This document shows, piece by piece, positions 11,027-23,700 of a stretch of DNA of 64,000 nucleotides. This DNA is from Miscanthus floridulus (lineage: Eukaryota > Streptophyta > Magnoliopsida > Poales > Poaceae), in contig NC_089584.1 of NCBI RefSeq assembly GCF_019320115.1, positions 56,416,852 to 56,480,851 of the forward strand. Direction: 5' to 3'. Position numbers and translations under genes: made by a program. Positions within the stretch are counted from its first letter, which is position 1. Each line of letters begins with the position of its first letter. The notes beneath the pieces are model-generated. The model did no database searches. It saw only the letters and a list, made by a program, of their open reading frames with translations, and was not told the origin of the DNA.

Positions 11027-11600
11027 AAATTCTTGCACTTGAGCCCATATAAATCTAGTAGTCAATTGAAACCACGAAGGATTTCAAACCAACTTGCATA
11101 CAACCAAAATCACAGTAATTCAACATAACACATCACTTGTTACAATATTTCACCAATAGTTCATAGATAGATTACAACACATTAGAGTCAGTTATTACAA
11201 ACCAAGTCTTGTAAAGTAGTAGAAGCAAATAGTTTAACTCACACACACGAGTTCAAATACAAGTACCGGCTTGCCGATCACATCCCACAAAAGCATTTGG
11301 ATAAGATAAACAGAGATCATGCCCGTGATCTAGTCTTCGTCACCCACCGGGTGGAGATAGTACTTACAGAAGCCCTGATAAAGAAGGTCATCTACAATAA
11401 GTGGGAATAAACCATGAGTACGAGAATGTACTCAGCTAGACTTACCTATCGGGGACCAAAATAATTGACACCAAGGATCATGCATAGCTTAATTTAGTGG
11501 ATCTGGCTAACACTTTCTTTTGTGGATATAATGATCAACTCTTAACCTGAGCTAGCAGTGACTTTTAGCCATTAACCTATCATCTATATTAGCACCTGTC
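11027..11600 (-). mobile_element. probable remainder of the 3' LTR, absent from the other LTR
   Basis: Family similarity of element A ends at 11026 and the two-LTR alignment begins at 11601. The 574 bases between hold no coding and no PBS. They are AT-rich and similar in tone to the neighbouring LTR. The simplest reading is that the full LTR is about 4.8 kb and that the right copy lost this part together with its PBS. I could not find a matching TG end or target-site duplication. Confidence 0.45.
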
Positions 11601-14600
11601 CTAAGCAATCACTTGATTAAGATGCAAACATTATTAACCATAGCAGGTATAAACTATGGCAACATTATCATCATTCTCCATTTAACCATATCGTTAAATT
11701 AAGTGAATCTACGTTGCCACTGCTCAGTCAAGTTCTCACTATCAGGGAGAGATGGTGATTCGAATCGATTCCTATCCAATGGAGGGGTATTCCTAACCCA
11801 AACCCTACTTCCCCCATCAGGGTTGTAAACAAGTCACCTTTGATACAATTCATGAGTCACGGGTACGATCAGTGCCACAAAACCAGAGAACCACTCTTCC
11901 ATGAGTGCTCGGTGACTTAAACCTGCCCTTGGGCTTACGCCAATGGTTCTCCAGCACATCCTTACTGCCATCTAGATTACAACCAATTATTCATGCTCCT
12001 GGCCTGAATCGAGCTACTAGGCTTCGCGGTCGGAACGACTTATCCGGGTAGCTAAGTGTTAAGCTATGTTCAACATGACATGAGGATGTACAGCGTATCG
12101 GTCCTTAAACGACACAGACAGAGTCACTATGTCCAAACCTACACAAGACTTCCGCCCGGTCTTAATTCATTATTAACATGGTTCTTTTCCACAATAGCAA
12201 ATATAGCCAACCATGATCCACCTCATCCTAAAGCTTATAGGTGATAGGAAATCACCCGACTTCTACCGCACTAAGCATGGCTAAGCATTTAACCAATTCG
12301 TGAACTTAAATAGGATTCAAGTGCGATACCTGGACAAGGATAGATATATAATGCAACAATTGGTTCCAACCAATTCCTATACTTAATGCATCAGCAACAA
12401 TAAAAGATACTCAAGATATTTGTAAAAACATGGGAGACTTAGAATGCTCGGGGCTTGCCTTTCAAGAAAGACGATGGGTGGTGGTCAGGGCACTCGGGCA
12501 ACTCCTCCTCAGGTGGCTGCTTCGTCGGTTGCCTGAACCTCGGGCTCCTCCTAGGCTCAGCTCCCTCGAACTCCAGAAGCGTCACTCCCTCCGGCACACC
12601 TATTGCATGTATATGCACAAGATAAATATCATGGATGCATATGAACGAAGTTACGGATGCTCAGGGAATGCACATGCTTACTAGCAGTCCGCACATTCTA
12701 CTTAAGCTCTATTTAAATAACTTTAACTTACCAAGTTTATACAACCTAATGTACAATTGCTCATCTTTAGTTAAGGACCTAGTACCTGCACCTAAGCATG
12801 TTCTCAAGTTAGGCTAGCACCTAAACAATCAACAACAACATTGCAACAAAGCATACACACAAACATTCGTATTTCAGCAAAACAGGAACTATACAGCGGT
12901 ACCGTAGACTGATCATAACTGGAGATCTACAAATCGAAATGATAAGCAACAAGACAATTTGGAAAGCTTATGAAATTACCTACAATTCATTTTCAGACCT
13001 TAAGGCATGATTCCAAACTTTATAAGGTCGAATTTACAGAACCACATAATCAGGTCCAAACAAGACAGAGAGCAAGCAAAACTATGATTCAACTTTGAAT
13101 GACTGTAACTCCTAAACTTCTAGGCCAAATGCCACCAAATTTTAACAGGAGCTAGATACATAAGTTATTTACAACTTTTGTATTCACCACTTTCTCATAA
13201 AACCAAATTATCGTAGTGAACTTTGCAAAGTTCCTAGAACTATCCAGAAAGACATAATGCAAGAAAATAATTATTAACTTATGTGGCAAACATATAAATG
13301 GACAAAATCAACTTTACTAACTCATCACACATATCAAAAGAACACCAGAAAGTAAGGTGTTCATCACCAATTCATTTCTTTTAATTCTTTTCTTAATTTA
13401 TTTAATTATTTAAGAGGAATAATAAACATATATGAAAACTATACAATTTAATCTACAAAAATTACAGTAGGTACTAAATGCTCCAAGTAGGCTACTATAA
13501 AAAGTTCACATCATTTGAACAAGTATAACATCCTACACAAAAATGACAAGGCATAAAGGCTCAAAATAACATAAATAGGAAAACCTAGTGAAAAGTGTCA
13601 AGAAACAGATTTTATATTTTTCTTAGCATACTTAAGGTACTAGGACAACCTCCTAATAAATTTCATGGTCAATGGATTCATAGATTAATTATTAAAATTC
13701 ACACAAGGATCATCTAATGATAAAAGGAAAATCTATAACTCAAAAACTATTAATGCACTGACTCTAAAATTTTTACCGGAGCTTCTACTCATCAAGAAGA
13801 GCTCACCATATAAATTTCATAATTTTTGGAGCACATGAACTCTAGATATAAATTGAACAAGTTTGCATCTATTTAAAAACACATTTCAAGTTTCAATTTA
13901 ATTCTTCTAGAAACTCTACTACAAGTGCTAATATTATATTTTTCCTAAATACTACACATCACCAAGATCCTAACAAAATTGGAACCACCTAATTTGGATC
14001 TACAAAACTAGAGATATAAATTTTACAAAACAAGCATTCAAAATCTGCATTTAAATCACCAAAAACCTAAATAGGGGTCACTGACAACCGGGGCCCGCTT
14101 GTCAGCGACTGGCTGAAACAGAGCACAGGCGTGGGACGGCGTGGGATCGGCGCTAGCTCACCTGACGGTGCATCTTCTTCGATGAAACCTGACCCTACCA
14201 TGATGCTCCTCTCTCTCTCTCCCGCACCTATACGTGTAGGTGGTTGGGGCTAAGGTGCACCAGAGACCACTCATCGTCGACCATGGTGGCATGTCGGTGC
14301 AGCACGATGGTGCGCCGGCCAGCTCTGGCCACGACGGTTCTAGGCGAGAGGCCATATGGGTTTGGATAGTACGGAACACCTGGCCACGATGGTGCTAGCC
14401 TAGGGTTAGGGGATGCTCACGAAACACCTGGCCACGGAGAGGTCCGCGCGGCGGTGAGCGTGCGACGGCGCTGTCTGTCGTTTTCGACGCCGGTGAGGTC
14501 GCGGCTCGCTGTGAGGTCAGCACCTAAGCTAAAGGACACCCTAAGCTAGTACTATCATGAAGAAGGAAAGGGAATGGGTGAAGCCATAGAGCGATGATGA

Positions 14601-15863
14601 GCTTGTCGTGACGGCGGCCAAGGAGTTAGTGAACTTCAGCGATGGAAAAATGGCGAAATCCACCCTCACCGTAGCTCGTTTGGTCCCGAGAACATGTCAA
14701 GCAGATAGGGAGGAAGACGACAAAGCTCAGGGCTAGCTAGAGGCAGCAATTTTGCGGTGGTGAGGGAGCTAGGCGATGGCAAAGTGCTCGACAGCAATGG
14801 CGGAGGCACTGCGCTCGGCTTCTAGCGAACTGGCGAGGCGAGGAGGCGCGGATAAAGTGAGTAAGCGAGCCAATGGGTGCATGGCATCATCATGGCAGTA
14901 ATAGCCTAAATGGCAGGGGCAGTGCCGACATATGGCCGCCACATGGTGGGCTTGGCCTGACACCAGTCGGCCACTGTGCCGGACTGAACTTTCATTTGAG
15001 TGCTCAACGGTGCCGACTGATAGAGCAAATTCATCGCTCCATATCTTTTAAACCGTGGTGATCTAGCTCATGGCGTAGTTGACAAAGTTGGAGATCTACA
15101 TGAGGGCTACAACTTTTACAATTGGAGCTTGAGCTGGTTCAGCTTGGTTTGGGAGATACAAGGCTCCAAACATCGACACATGAAACTAAAAATCAATCCC
15201 AGGACTTGTAAAAATTCTAAGTCTCCAAATAGACCTCAACACTGAATTGTGGGCCATTTTTGAGCATGTTCTGCACATTTTCATGAGATGGTCATAAAAT
15301 AACTTTTGTTCCTTATAAAATTTCCAACAACTTTGCTTAAGGGTGCAAAGCAATGCAAACAATCTAAGCTATACTTTTTAAACAGTCAAACAAAAGAGTC
15401 CTAGGGGTCAAATCAAGTCAAACCATTACTTGAAAGTCTAATTAGGCAATATGGTCAACATGAACATTGTTACTAATGGACATTCTAAGTGTAGTTAAGT
15501 TGTTTGAGAGGATAATTATCCACACCAAACATGGATCACACAAAAGTCAAGCATCACATGTATTGAAACAAGGAAGAATAAGTGAAATGTTACTTTTATT
15601 TCAAAGCCATGTTTCATATGTTTCATGAGTTTATTGCATAGTACTAACTAACCATGTTACTAAAGTATGTGACACATTTCAAGAGTGAGTTTCACATGTT
15701 GCACTTGAGTGTTGCACACTATTCATTTCATAAAACAAACACACATGAAATAGAACCATGTGTTGTAATGTTTCAACAATCTAAGCTCATGAGTGGATAA
15801 ATGATGCTCATGTTTATGAATTGCCTAGTGCAAATGTGGAAGCCAAACACCTAGTGTGTTACA
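11601..15863 (-). repeat. 3' LTR of the Tekay-like element
   Basis: Begins CTAAGCAATCACTTG and ends GTGTGTTACA, aligning with 20783-25039 throughout. It contains an AT-rich half (12700-14080) and a GC-rich stretch (14090-14950) with a CT run near 14212-14222. Open frames in the GC-rich stretch are not conserved as proteins between the two LTR copies. No host gene is seen. Confidence 0.88.
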
Positions 15864-15864
15864 A

Positions 15865-15876
15865 CCTTCCCCCTTA
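15865..15876 (-). promoter_or_regulatory. polypurine tract of the Tekay-like element
   Basis: On the minus strand the sequence is TAAGGGGGAAGG directly before the LTR start TGTAACAC. This primes second-strand synthesis and fixes the orientation of the element and the LTR boundary at 15863. Confidence 0.8.
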
Positions 15877-15904
15877 TAAAAATCTCATCCTTGAGATTTG
15901 ACAA

Positions 15905-17190
15905 GCGTACCATTGTTGATAGAATTCCTTATAACATTCCCTTAAATAATCTTCTCTTTCCCAAGTTGCATCGCGTTCACTACCCTAATTACTCCACATG
16001 ACCTTGTAAAACTTGACCACCTAACTCGGAGTCACTCGCTCACGAGTGTCAATTACTCGTACTGGTTTTTCTTCAAAAGTCAAATCAGATTCTAACTTGA
16101 TATCCCCTAGTGGAACTCTCTCTTCAGGGACGCGAAAGACATTTCTTCAACTAAGACACGTGAAAGACGTTGAAGATAGCACTCATCTCAGGAGGTAATT
16201 GGATCTTGTATGCTACCTTACCACTTTGTCTAATGATTTGAAATGGACCGACATATCTCGGCGCAAGCTTTCGCTTCACACCAAATCATTGGACACTCTT
16301 CATGGGTGACACTTTCAGATAAACAAAGTCTCCAACTTCAAACTCGATAGGTTTTCTACGGCGATCAGCATAACTTTTCTGCCTAGCTTGAGCTATGGCC
16401 ATATGGGTTTGGATAGTATGGACTTGTTCTTCAGCTTCTTGAACAAAATCAATTCCATAATATCTCCTTTCACCGGCTTCAACCCAATTCAATGGGGTTC
16501 TACACTTTTGGCCATACAAAGCTTCAAACGGTGCCATCTTGATACTCTCTTGATAACTATTATTGTAAGAGAATTCAGCTAGGGGCAACCATTTCTCCCA
16601 TGAACCCTTAGACAAGATTACACATGCTCTCAACATATCTTCCAAGATTTGATTCACTCGCTCAGTTTGCCCATTGGTATGCAGATGATAGGCAGAGCTT
16701 CTTACTAACTTAGTTCCCAATAATCCATGTAATTGCTCCAAAAAGTGAGCAGTAAACTATGGTCCTCTATCATAGATAATAGTGCGAGGTATCCCATGAA
16801 GTCGGACTATCTGATTGAAGTATAACTCAGCATAGTTCAGTTGGATGGAAATCTACAGCGAACTAGGAATGGAGTGTGCAGACTTGGTTCAGACAGTCCA
16901 TAATCACCCAAATAGAGTTAAAATTCCTCTGAGTAGTAGGGAGTCCAACAATAAAATCCATACATATCTCCTCCCATTTCCAACTTGGAATAGAGAGTGG
17001 CTGAAGCAATCTAGCTTTTATGTGCACTAGCTTTAACCCGACAACAAGTGTCACACCTAGCTACATAAGCGGCTGTCTCTTTCTTCATCTTGGTCCACCA
17101 AAAACGAGGCTTCAAATCATGATACATTTTGCTACTACCAGGATGAATAGATAATTTAGAGGAATGTGCTTTGGATATGATTTGATTTCC
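15905..17190 (-). pseudogene. integrase with C-terminal chromodomain
   Basis: The N-terminal zinc-binding part shows AHSSKLSIHPGSSKMYHDLK and RCDTCC (His-His-Cys-Cys). The core has ICMDFIVGLPTTQ (first Asp), IWVIMDCLNQ and HTNGQTERVNQILEDMLRAC (with the catalytic Glu). EALYGQKCRTPLNWVEAGE and FEVGDFVYLKVSPM follow. The C-terminus reads VKFYKVMWSN, then ATWEREDYLREC, the chromodomain pattern that can steer integration to marked chromatin. Stops interrupt the chromodomain (after VTPS and after WSN) and the core is split over frames near 16750-16860, so it is dead. Confidence 0.87.
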
Positions 17191-17429
17191 TAAGCTCTCT
17201 ATCCTTTGGGACCACTAACCTATCCTTGAACCATAACACATCATTCTCATCTACCCTGAAAATGCTTGGTTTCTTGTTCCTTCATCTTGCACTTGATGTG
17301 GAACACACCTGGATCGGTCTTCTGTAGCTCAATAATTTGGCTCTGAAGAGTACAACTGATAGTGATGTTGTGAAGGACTATAGGATGGAGGAGCTATGAT
17401 AAATGAAGGTCACTTTCAATCAAAGAGTG

Positions 17430-17930
17430 GCAACTGAGATTTCCTGCTTAAGGCATCCACAACTGATGTTTGCCTTGCTAGGATGATAGTGCACTTGGAG
17501 GTTATAATCCTTGATTCGGCTTGAGCCATCTTCTCTGACGCATATTCAACTCAGGTTGAGTGAATATGTACTTAAGACTTTTATGATCAGTCTAGATGTG
17601 GCACACTATTGCCAAGCAAATAATGTCTCCAGACCTTGAAAGCATGAACAACTACAGCGAGTTCTAAGTCATGCGTAGGATAATTCACCTCATGCTTCCG
17701 AAAGTTGGCGAGAGGTATACGCAATGACTCGTCCTTCCTGCAGCAGAACACCTCCTAGACCTATGTTGGATGCATCACAAAACACATCAAAAGGTTTCTC
17801 GATGTCTGGTTGTGCCAAAACTAGAGCCGAAGTTAGAAGGGTTTGCAGGGTGTGAAAAGCCACATCACACTTGGAAGTCTAGACAAACCTCATGTCTTTT
17901 TGTAGCAACCGAGCCATAGGCTTGGCTATT
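17430..17930 (-). pseudogene. RNase H of the Tekay-like element
   Basis: The minus strand encodes [20 protein letters not shown], containing the first catalytic Asp, then [12 protein letters not shown]. Later fragments are scattered over frames. It sits between RT (right) and integrase (left) as expected. Several stops and shifts are present after [10 protein letters not shown], and the end near 17430 cannot be fixed exactly. Confidence 0.75.
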
Positions 17931-18850
17931 TTAGAGAAATCCGGTATGAAGTGACGATAATAACCAGCCAACCCCTAGAAAACTCCTAACCTTGTGCACC
18001 TGAGGTTGAAGCCTTCTAGTCCAACACTTCTTGCACCTTGGTGGGATCCACCATAATTCCACCATCGGACAACACGTGTCTGAGAAAAGGTACTTCACGA
18101 AGCCAGAATTCACACTTGCTGAACTTTGCATAAAGCTTGTGTTCACGCAATCTAGTGAGAACCACATGCAAATGTTTAACGTGATCTTCTTCATTCTCGG
18201 AATAGACCAAGATGTCAGCTATAAATACCACCATGAATTTGTCCAACTCGGGCATAAACATTGAATTCATCAAATACATGAAGTGTGCGGGAGCATTGGT
18301 CAATCCAAAAGACATAACAAGATACTCATAAAGACCGTATCTTGTAGAGAAGGTAGTTTTTGGAATATCCTCAGGCCAGATTTTGATTTGATGATAACCA
18401 GATCTCAAATCAATCTTGGAAAAGACTTTTGCTTTAGGACAACTGATCAAATAAGATATCTATGCAGTGGCAGAGGATACTTATTCTTGATTATGACTAC
18501 ATTCAAAGGCCTATAATCTACACACATGCGTAGTGATTGATCCTTCTTCTTCACAAAAATAGCCTAGACACCCCCACAGAGATGAACTAGGACAGATAAG
18601 GCCTTTCTTTAGAAGTTCATTCAACTGGGCCTTAAGTTCGGCTAGTTCATTGGGAGGCATTCTATAAGGTCTTCTAGATATGGGCGCTGTACCAGGTAGC
18701 AACTCTATCTTGAACTCCACATCCCAATCCGAGGGCAAACCGGACAAATCATCAGGAAAAACATCTGGAAAATCACACACTACTAGGATATCTGCAATAG
18801 CCTTTGCTTGCACCAGCATTTACCGCACAAGAGAGATTGATGTCCCTAGG
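17931..18850 (-). pseudogene. reverse transcriptase of the Tekay-like element, active site mutated
   Basis: RT blocks in order: [94 protein letters not shown], the active-site turn, then [13 protein letters not shown] and a frameshifted RSFLG segment near 17970. The turn is FIADILVYS where two Asp are expected: codon 18217-18219 is Ala instead of Asp. The enzyme would be inactive even without the frameshifts near 18510 and 18020. Confidence 0.88.
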
Positions 18851-19265
18851 TAGTTGCACTAGAAAACCTTCCTGATTACTAGGATCTCTGAGCATAACTA
18901 CTCTAGTTGATATATCAATAAGCACCCCATGACTGCTCATTCAATTCATTCCCAATATCACATCAATATCCTAGCTCTGGTAAAACTACCAGATCCACCT
19001 GATAACTTTAGTCCCTCTATCTCAAGTTGCACACCCCCAACTACTAGCTTTGTTGGGATATTACCACTGGCAGCCCTAATACAATAACCCTCACCCTCTA
19101 CAGTGTACGCTTTTGGTTTAAACTTGGATGCAAATGCAGGGCTCATAAAAGAATGTGAAGCACCTAAATCAAATAGTACAACTACAGGGTGTTGATCAAC
19201 CAGAAACTTACAGTAGTGACTACCTCTCCTGAAGGAATATCAGCAATATTAGTGTAGTTCACCTA
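18851..19265 (-). pseudogene. aspartic protease of the Tekay-like element
   Basis: The loop VVLFDLGASHSFMSPAFASK has the catalytic Asp at codon 19168-19170 and the standard DLGAS pattern. Downstream is IPTKLVVGGVQLEIEGLKL. A gap of broken frame separates it from RT. It lies between the gag zinc knuckle (right) and RT (left), the normal chromovirus order. Confidence 0.8.
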
Positions 19266-20393
19266 CCCCTAGCGGCCACTTTGGTTGTTATTCTTCCTAG
19301 GATAAGGACACTTCCTTGCCTAGTGACCTAGCTTGTTGCAGTTCCAACATGGCATGTTGCTTGGAGGAACATTGGAGCTGCCTTGACTGGTAGTGCCCTT
19401 TGGAAGAGCAACTATAAAAGCCTTGCGAAATCCAGTCTTGCCTGGATTCTTCTTCAGCGGTGGGCAGAACTTAACATCTAATGTCGGAGGACGGAATGGA
19501 GCCTTAGGTGTAACTAGAGCCTTGGACTGTGAGGCACCCGCCTCATAGGCCCTCTTGTGATTCTTTGAAGCAGCATATATAGCATTGTTGTTTTCTTGAG
19601 ATAAAGCATCACTAACAAACTCATTAAAGGTAGCACACTTACAATTTCCCATAGTCTTCATCAATTTGGGGCTAAGTCCCCACTTGTAACTAGTGATCCT
19701 CTTGGCGTCACTATCAACAAACTCAGTAGCATACCTTGCAAGGTTATTGAAAGTCTGCAGGTATTCATTCAAGCTCTTGTTCCCCTGTGTTAACTTCATA
19801 AATTCAGTATGCTTGATTGCCATGAGACCAGGAGGAATATAATTTCCCCTAAAAGCAGACTTAAACTGATCCCAAGTGATTTGGATGTTAGAGGGCATAG
19901 TGGACCAATGATGACTCCACCAAATACTAGCTGGCCCATGCAGTTGGTGAGATGCATACTCAGTCTTTAGCACCTTAGTCAAGCGAAGCAGACGGAATTT
20001 CTGCTCGAGAGTGTTCAACCACTCATCAGCTTGGAGGGGCTCTTTAGCCTCCTTGAAGATCGGTGGTTTAGTGTCAAGGAAATCTTTGAAGTCGCTATAC
20101 TGATTTGGTTTAGGTCCTTGGCGTGCACCATGGCCATCATGATTTGCAATCGTGCGGAGAGCCTCAGCCATAGTGCGCTGTCCTTCAACAAGAATTGCCA
20201 TCAATTCCGCTAGTGTGGGTGGTGGTGGTGGTGGTGGGAGCTCATCATCAGCACTAGCCGCACTAGTGGAACGAGTGCGAGATGTCTGCAACAATGCGCA
20301 ACCAACAATTATTAGTGATGTTAGCACATTGGAGATGAATAATGTAATTACAGCCAAACTGAATTTACTAGAGAGAATGTAAAATTCATGCAA
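19266..20393 (-). pseudogene. gag with zinc knuckle, longest open frame of the window
   Basis: An open frame of about 357 residues. After an unlikely leader-derived start come a poly-proline stretch DELPPPPPPPTLAELMAIL, LQADEWLNTLEQKFRLLRL, GPASIWWSHHWS, FKSAFRGNYIPPGLMAIKHT and LTQGNKSLNEYLQTFNNLAR. These are the blocks of the retrotransposon gag capsid. The tail has a basic region and PCWNCNKLGH, most of a CCHC zinc knuckle; a stop (TAG) directly after GH breaks the knuckle. The true start is probably near TSRTRSTS (about 20280). The preserved frame suggests less decay here than in pol. Confidence 0.88.
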
Positions 20394-20782
20394 TAAAACA
20401 GAGGCAATAATTCATTCTCCAATCTCCACATCATCAATAGATTACTAGCACCATTCACAGTGCATTCCAACATGACAAGTTTTAAAACCCACCAATTAAG
20501 ATAAAGATCCCAAAGGGAGAGGATTAAGGTACATTACATGCCAAGTTCGAATTAAAAGGTACATCCAACATCTACCACAGTACTTGGTCCATTACACAAA
20601 TGGCAGCAAAAGCTTAAACTAGTGAGACTTGCTAGCTAACTACTCATCAAAGTGGTCATTGTCACATCGGAGACGCCCTAGGACTTCTTCAGGGTCATCT
20701 TCTTCCTCTTCATTTGCAGGTTCAGCGGCATTGACATATATCTGCATGTCCTCTTCTTCTTCATCAGCCTCAATCACTTGAA
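20394..20782 (-). other. leader of the Tekay-like element, PBS lost
   Basis: No coding. A PBS should lie next to the 5' LTR at about 20782, but no TGGTATCAGAGC-like site is present. CAATCACTTGA occurs on both sides of the junction (20771-20781 and 20789-20799), which fits a deletion through microhomology that removed the LTR end and the PBS. Confidence 0.6.
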
Positions 20783-23700
20783 CTAAGCAATCACTTGATT
20801 AAGATGCAAACATTATTAACCATAGTAGGTATAAACTGTGGCAACATTATCATCATTCTCCATTTAACCATATCGTTAAATTAAGTGAATCTATGTTGCC
20901 GCTGCTCAGTCAAGTTCTCACTATCCAGGAGAGACGGCGATTCGAATCGATTCCTATCTAGCTGGAGGGGTATTCCTAACACAAACCTTGCTACCCCCAT
21001 TAGGGTCGCAAACAAGTCACATTTGGTACAATTCAGGAGTCGCAGGTATGATTAGTGCCACAAAACTAGAGAACCTCTCCACCATGAGTGCTCGGTGACT
21101 TAACCCTGCCCTTGGGCTTACGCCAATGGTTCTCTACACATCCTTACTGCCATCTAGATTGCGACCAACTATTCGTGCTCCCAGCCTGAATCGAGCTACT
21201 AGGCTTCACGATCGGAATGACTTATCCGGCCAACTAAGTGTTAAGCTGCATTCAACATGACATGAGGACGTATAGCGTATCGGTCCTTAAACGACACAGA
21301 CAGAGTCACTATGTCCAAATCTACACAAGACTCCGCCTGGCCTAAATTCGTTATTAACATGGTTCTTTTCCACGATAGCAAATATAGCCAACCGTGACCC
21401 ACCTCATCCTAAAGCTTGCAAGGTGATAGGAAATCACCTGACTTCTACCGCACTAAGCATGGCTAAGCATTTAACCCATTCCTAACTTAAATAGGATTCA
21501 AGTGCTGATATCTAGACAAGGATAGATATATAATGCAACAATTGGTTCCAACCAATTCCTATACTTAATGCATCAGCAACAATAAAAGATACTCAAGATA
21601 TTTGTAAAAACATGGGAGACTTAGAATACTCCGGGGCTTGCCTTTCAAGAAAGAGGATGGGTGGTGGTCAGGGCACTCGGGCAACTCCTCCTCGGCGGCT
21701 GCTTCGTCGGTTGCCTGAACCTCAGGGCTCCTCCTCCTAGGCTTCGCTCCCTCGAACTCTAGAAGCATCACTTCCTCCAGCACACCTATTGCATAATTGC
21801 GCAAGATAAATATCATGGATGCATATGAACGAAGTTAGGGATGCTCGGGGAATGCACATGCTTATTGCAGTCCGCACATTCTACTTAAGCTCTATTCAAA
21901 TCACTTTAACTTACCAAGTTTATACAACCTAATATGCCAATTGCTCATCTTCAGTTAAGGACCTAGTACCTGCACCTAAGCATGTTCTCAAGTTAGGCTC
22001 AGCACCTAAACAATCAACAAGAACATTGCAACAAAGCATACACACAACCATTCGTATTTCAGCAAAACTAGGAACTATACAGCGGTACCATAGACTGATT
22101 CATAACCTGGAGATCTACAAATCGAAATGACAAGAAACAAGACAATTTGGAAAGCTTATGAAATTGCCTACAATTTATTTTAGACCTCAAGGCATGATTC
22201 CAACCTTTATCAGGTCGAATTTACAGAACCACATAATCAGGTCCTAAACAAGACAGAGAGCAAGAAAAACTATGATTCAACTTTGAACAACTAGTAACTC
22301 CTAAACTACTAGGCCAAATGCCATCCAAATTTTAATAGGAGCTAGATACATAAGTTATCTACAACTTTTGTATTCACCACTTTCCCAGAAAACCAAATTA
22401 TTATAGTGACCTTTGCAAAGTTCCCAGAACTGTCCAGAAAGACATAATGCAAGAAAATAATTATTAACTTATGTGGCAAACATATAAATGGACAAAACCA
22501 ACTTTACTAACTCATCACACATATCAAAAGAACAGCAGAAAGTAAGATGTTCATCACCAATTCATTTCTTTTAATTATTTTCATAATTTATTTAATTATT
22601 TAAGAGGAATAAGTAAACATATATGAAAACTGCACAATTTAATCTACAATACTTACAGTAGGTACTACATGCTCCAAGTAGGCTACTGTAAAAATTTAAC
22701 ATCATTTGAACAAGTATAACATCCTACACAAAAATGACAATGCATAAAGGCTTAAAATAACATAAATAGGAAACCCTAGTGATAAGTGTCAAGCAATAGA
22801 TTTTATATTTTTCTTAGCATCCTTAAGGTAGTAGGACAACCTCCAATAAATTTCATGGTCATTGGATTCATAGATTAATTATTAAAATTCACACAAGGAT
22901 CATCTAATGATAAAAGGAAAATCTATAAATCAAAAACTATTCATGCACTGACTCTAAAATTTTTTAACCAGAGCTTCTACTTATCAAGAAGAGCTCACCA
23001 TATAAATTTCATAATTTTTGGAGCACAGGAACTCTAGATATAAATGAAACAAGTTTGTATCCATTTAAAAACATATTTCAAGTTTCAATTTAATTCTTCC
23101 TAGAAACTCTACTACAAGTGCTAATATTATATTTTTCCTAAATACTACACTTCACCAAGATCATAACAAAATTGGAACCACCCAATTTGGATCTACAAAA
23201 CTGAAGATATAAATTTTACAAAACATCATTCAAAATCTGCATTTAAATCACCAAAAACCTAAATAGGGGCCACTGACAACCGGGGCCCGCTTGTTAGCGA
23301 CGACGAAATAGAGCACGGCGCGAGACGGCGTGGGATCAGGCGCTAGCTCACTGACAGCAGCTTCTCTGGCAAAAGCCTGACCCTACCACGATGCTCCTCT
23401 TTCTCTCCCGCACCTATATGTGTAGGTGGTTGGGGCTGAGGTGCACCGGAGACCACTCATCGTCGGCCATGGTGGCACGGCGGCGCAGCACGATGGTGCA
23501 CTGGCCGGCCACAGCGGTTCTAGGCGAGAGGCTCAACAACACCATGGTGATCAAGCAAAGTGATTAGTGCTAGCCTATTGTTAGGGTATGCTCACGGAAC
23601 ACCTAGCCACGAAGAGGTCCACGCGGCGGATGAGCGCTGGGATGGCGCTTGTCCGTTGTTTTCGATGCCGGTGAGGTCACTGACTTGTCGTGAGGTCAGC

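Noticed and set aside
14158..14963. Open frames in the Tekay-like LTR.
   Set aside because: The second LTR copy (23340-24120) does not keep the same frames.
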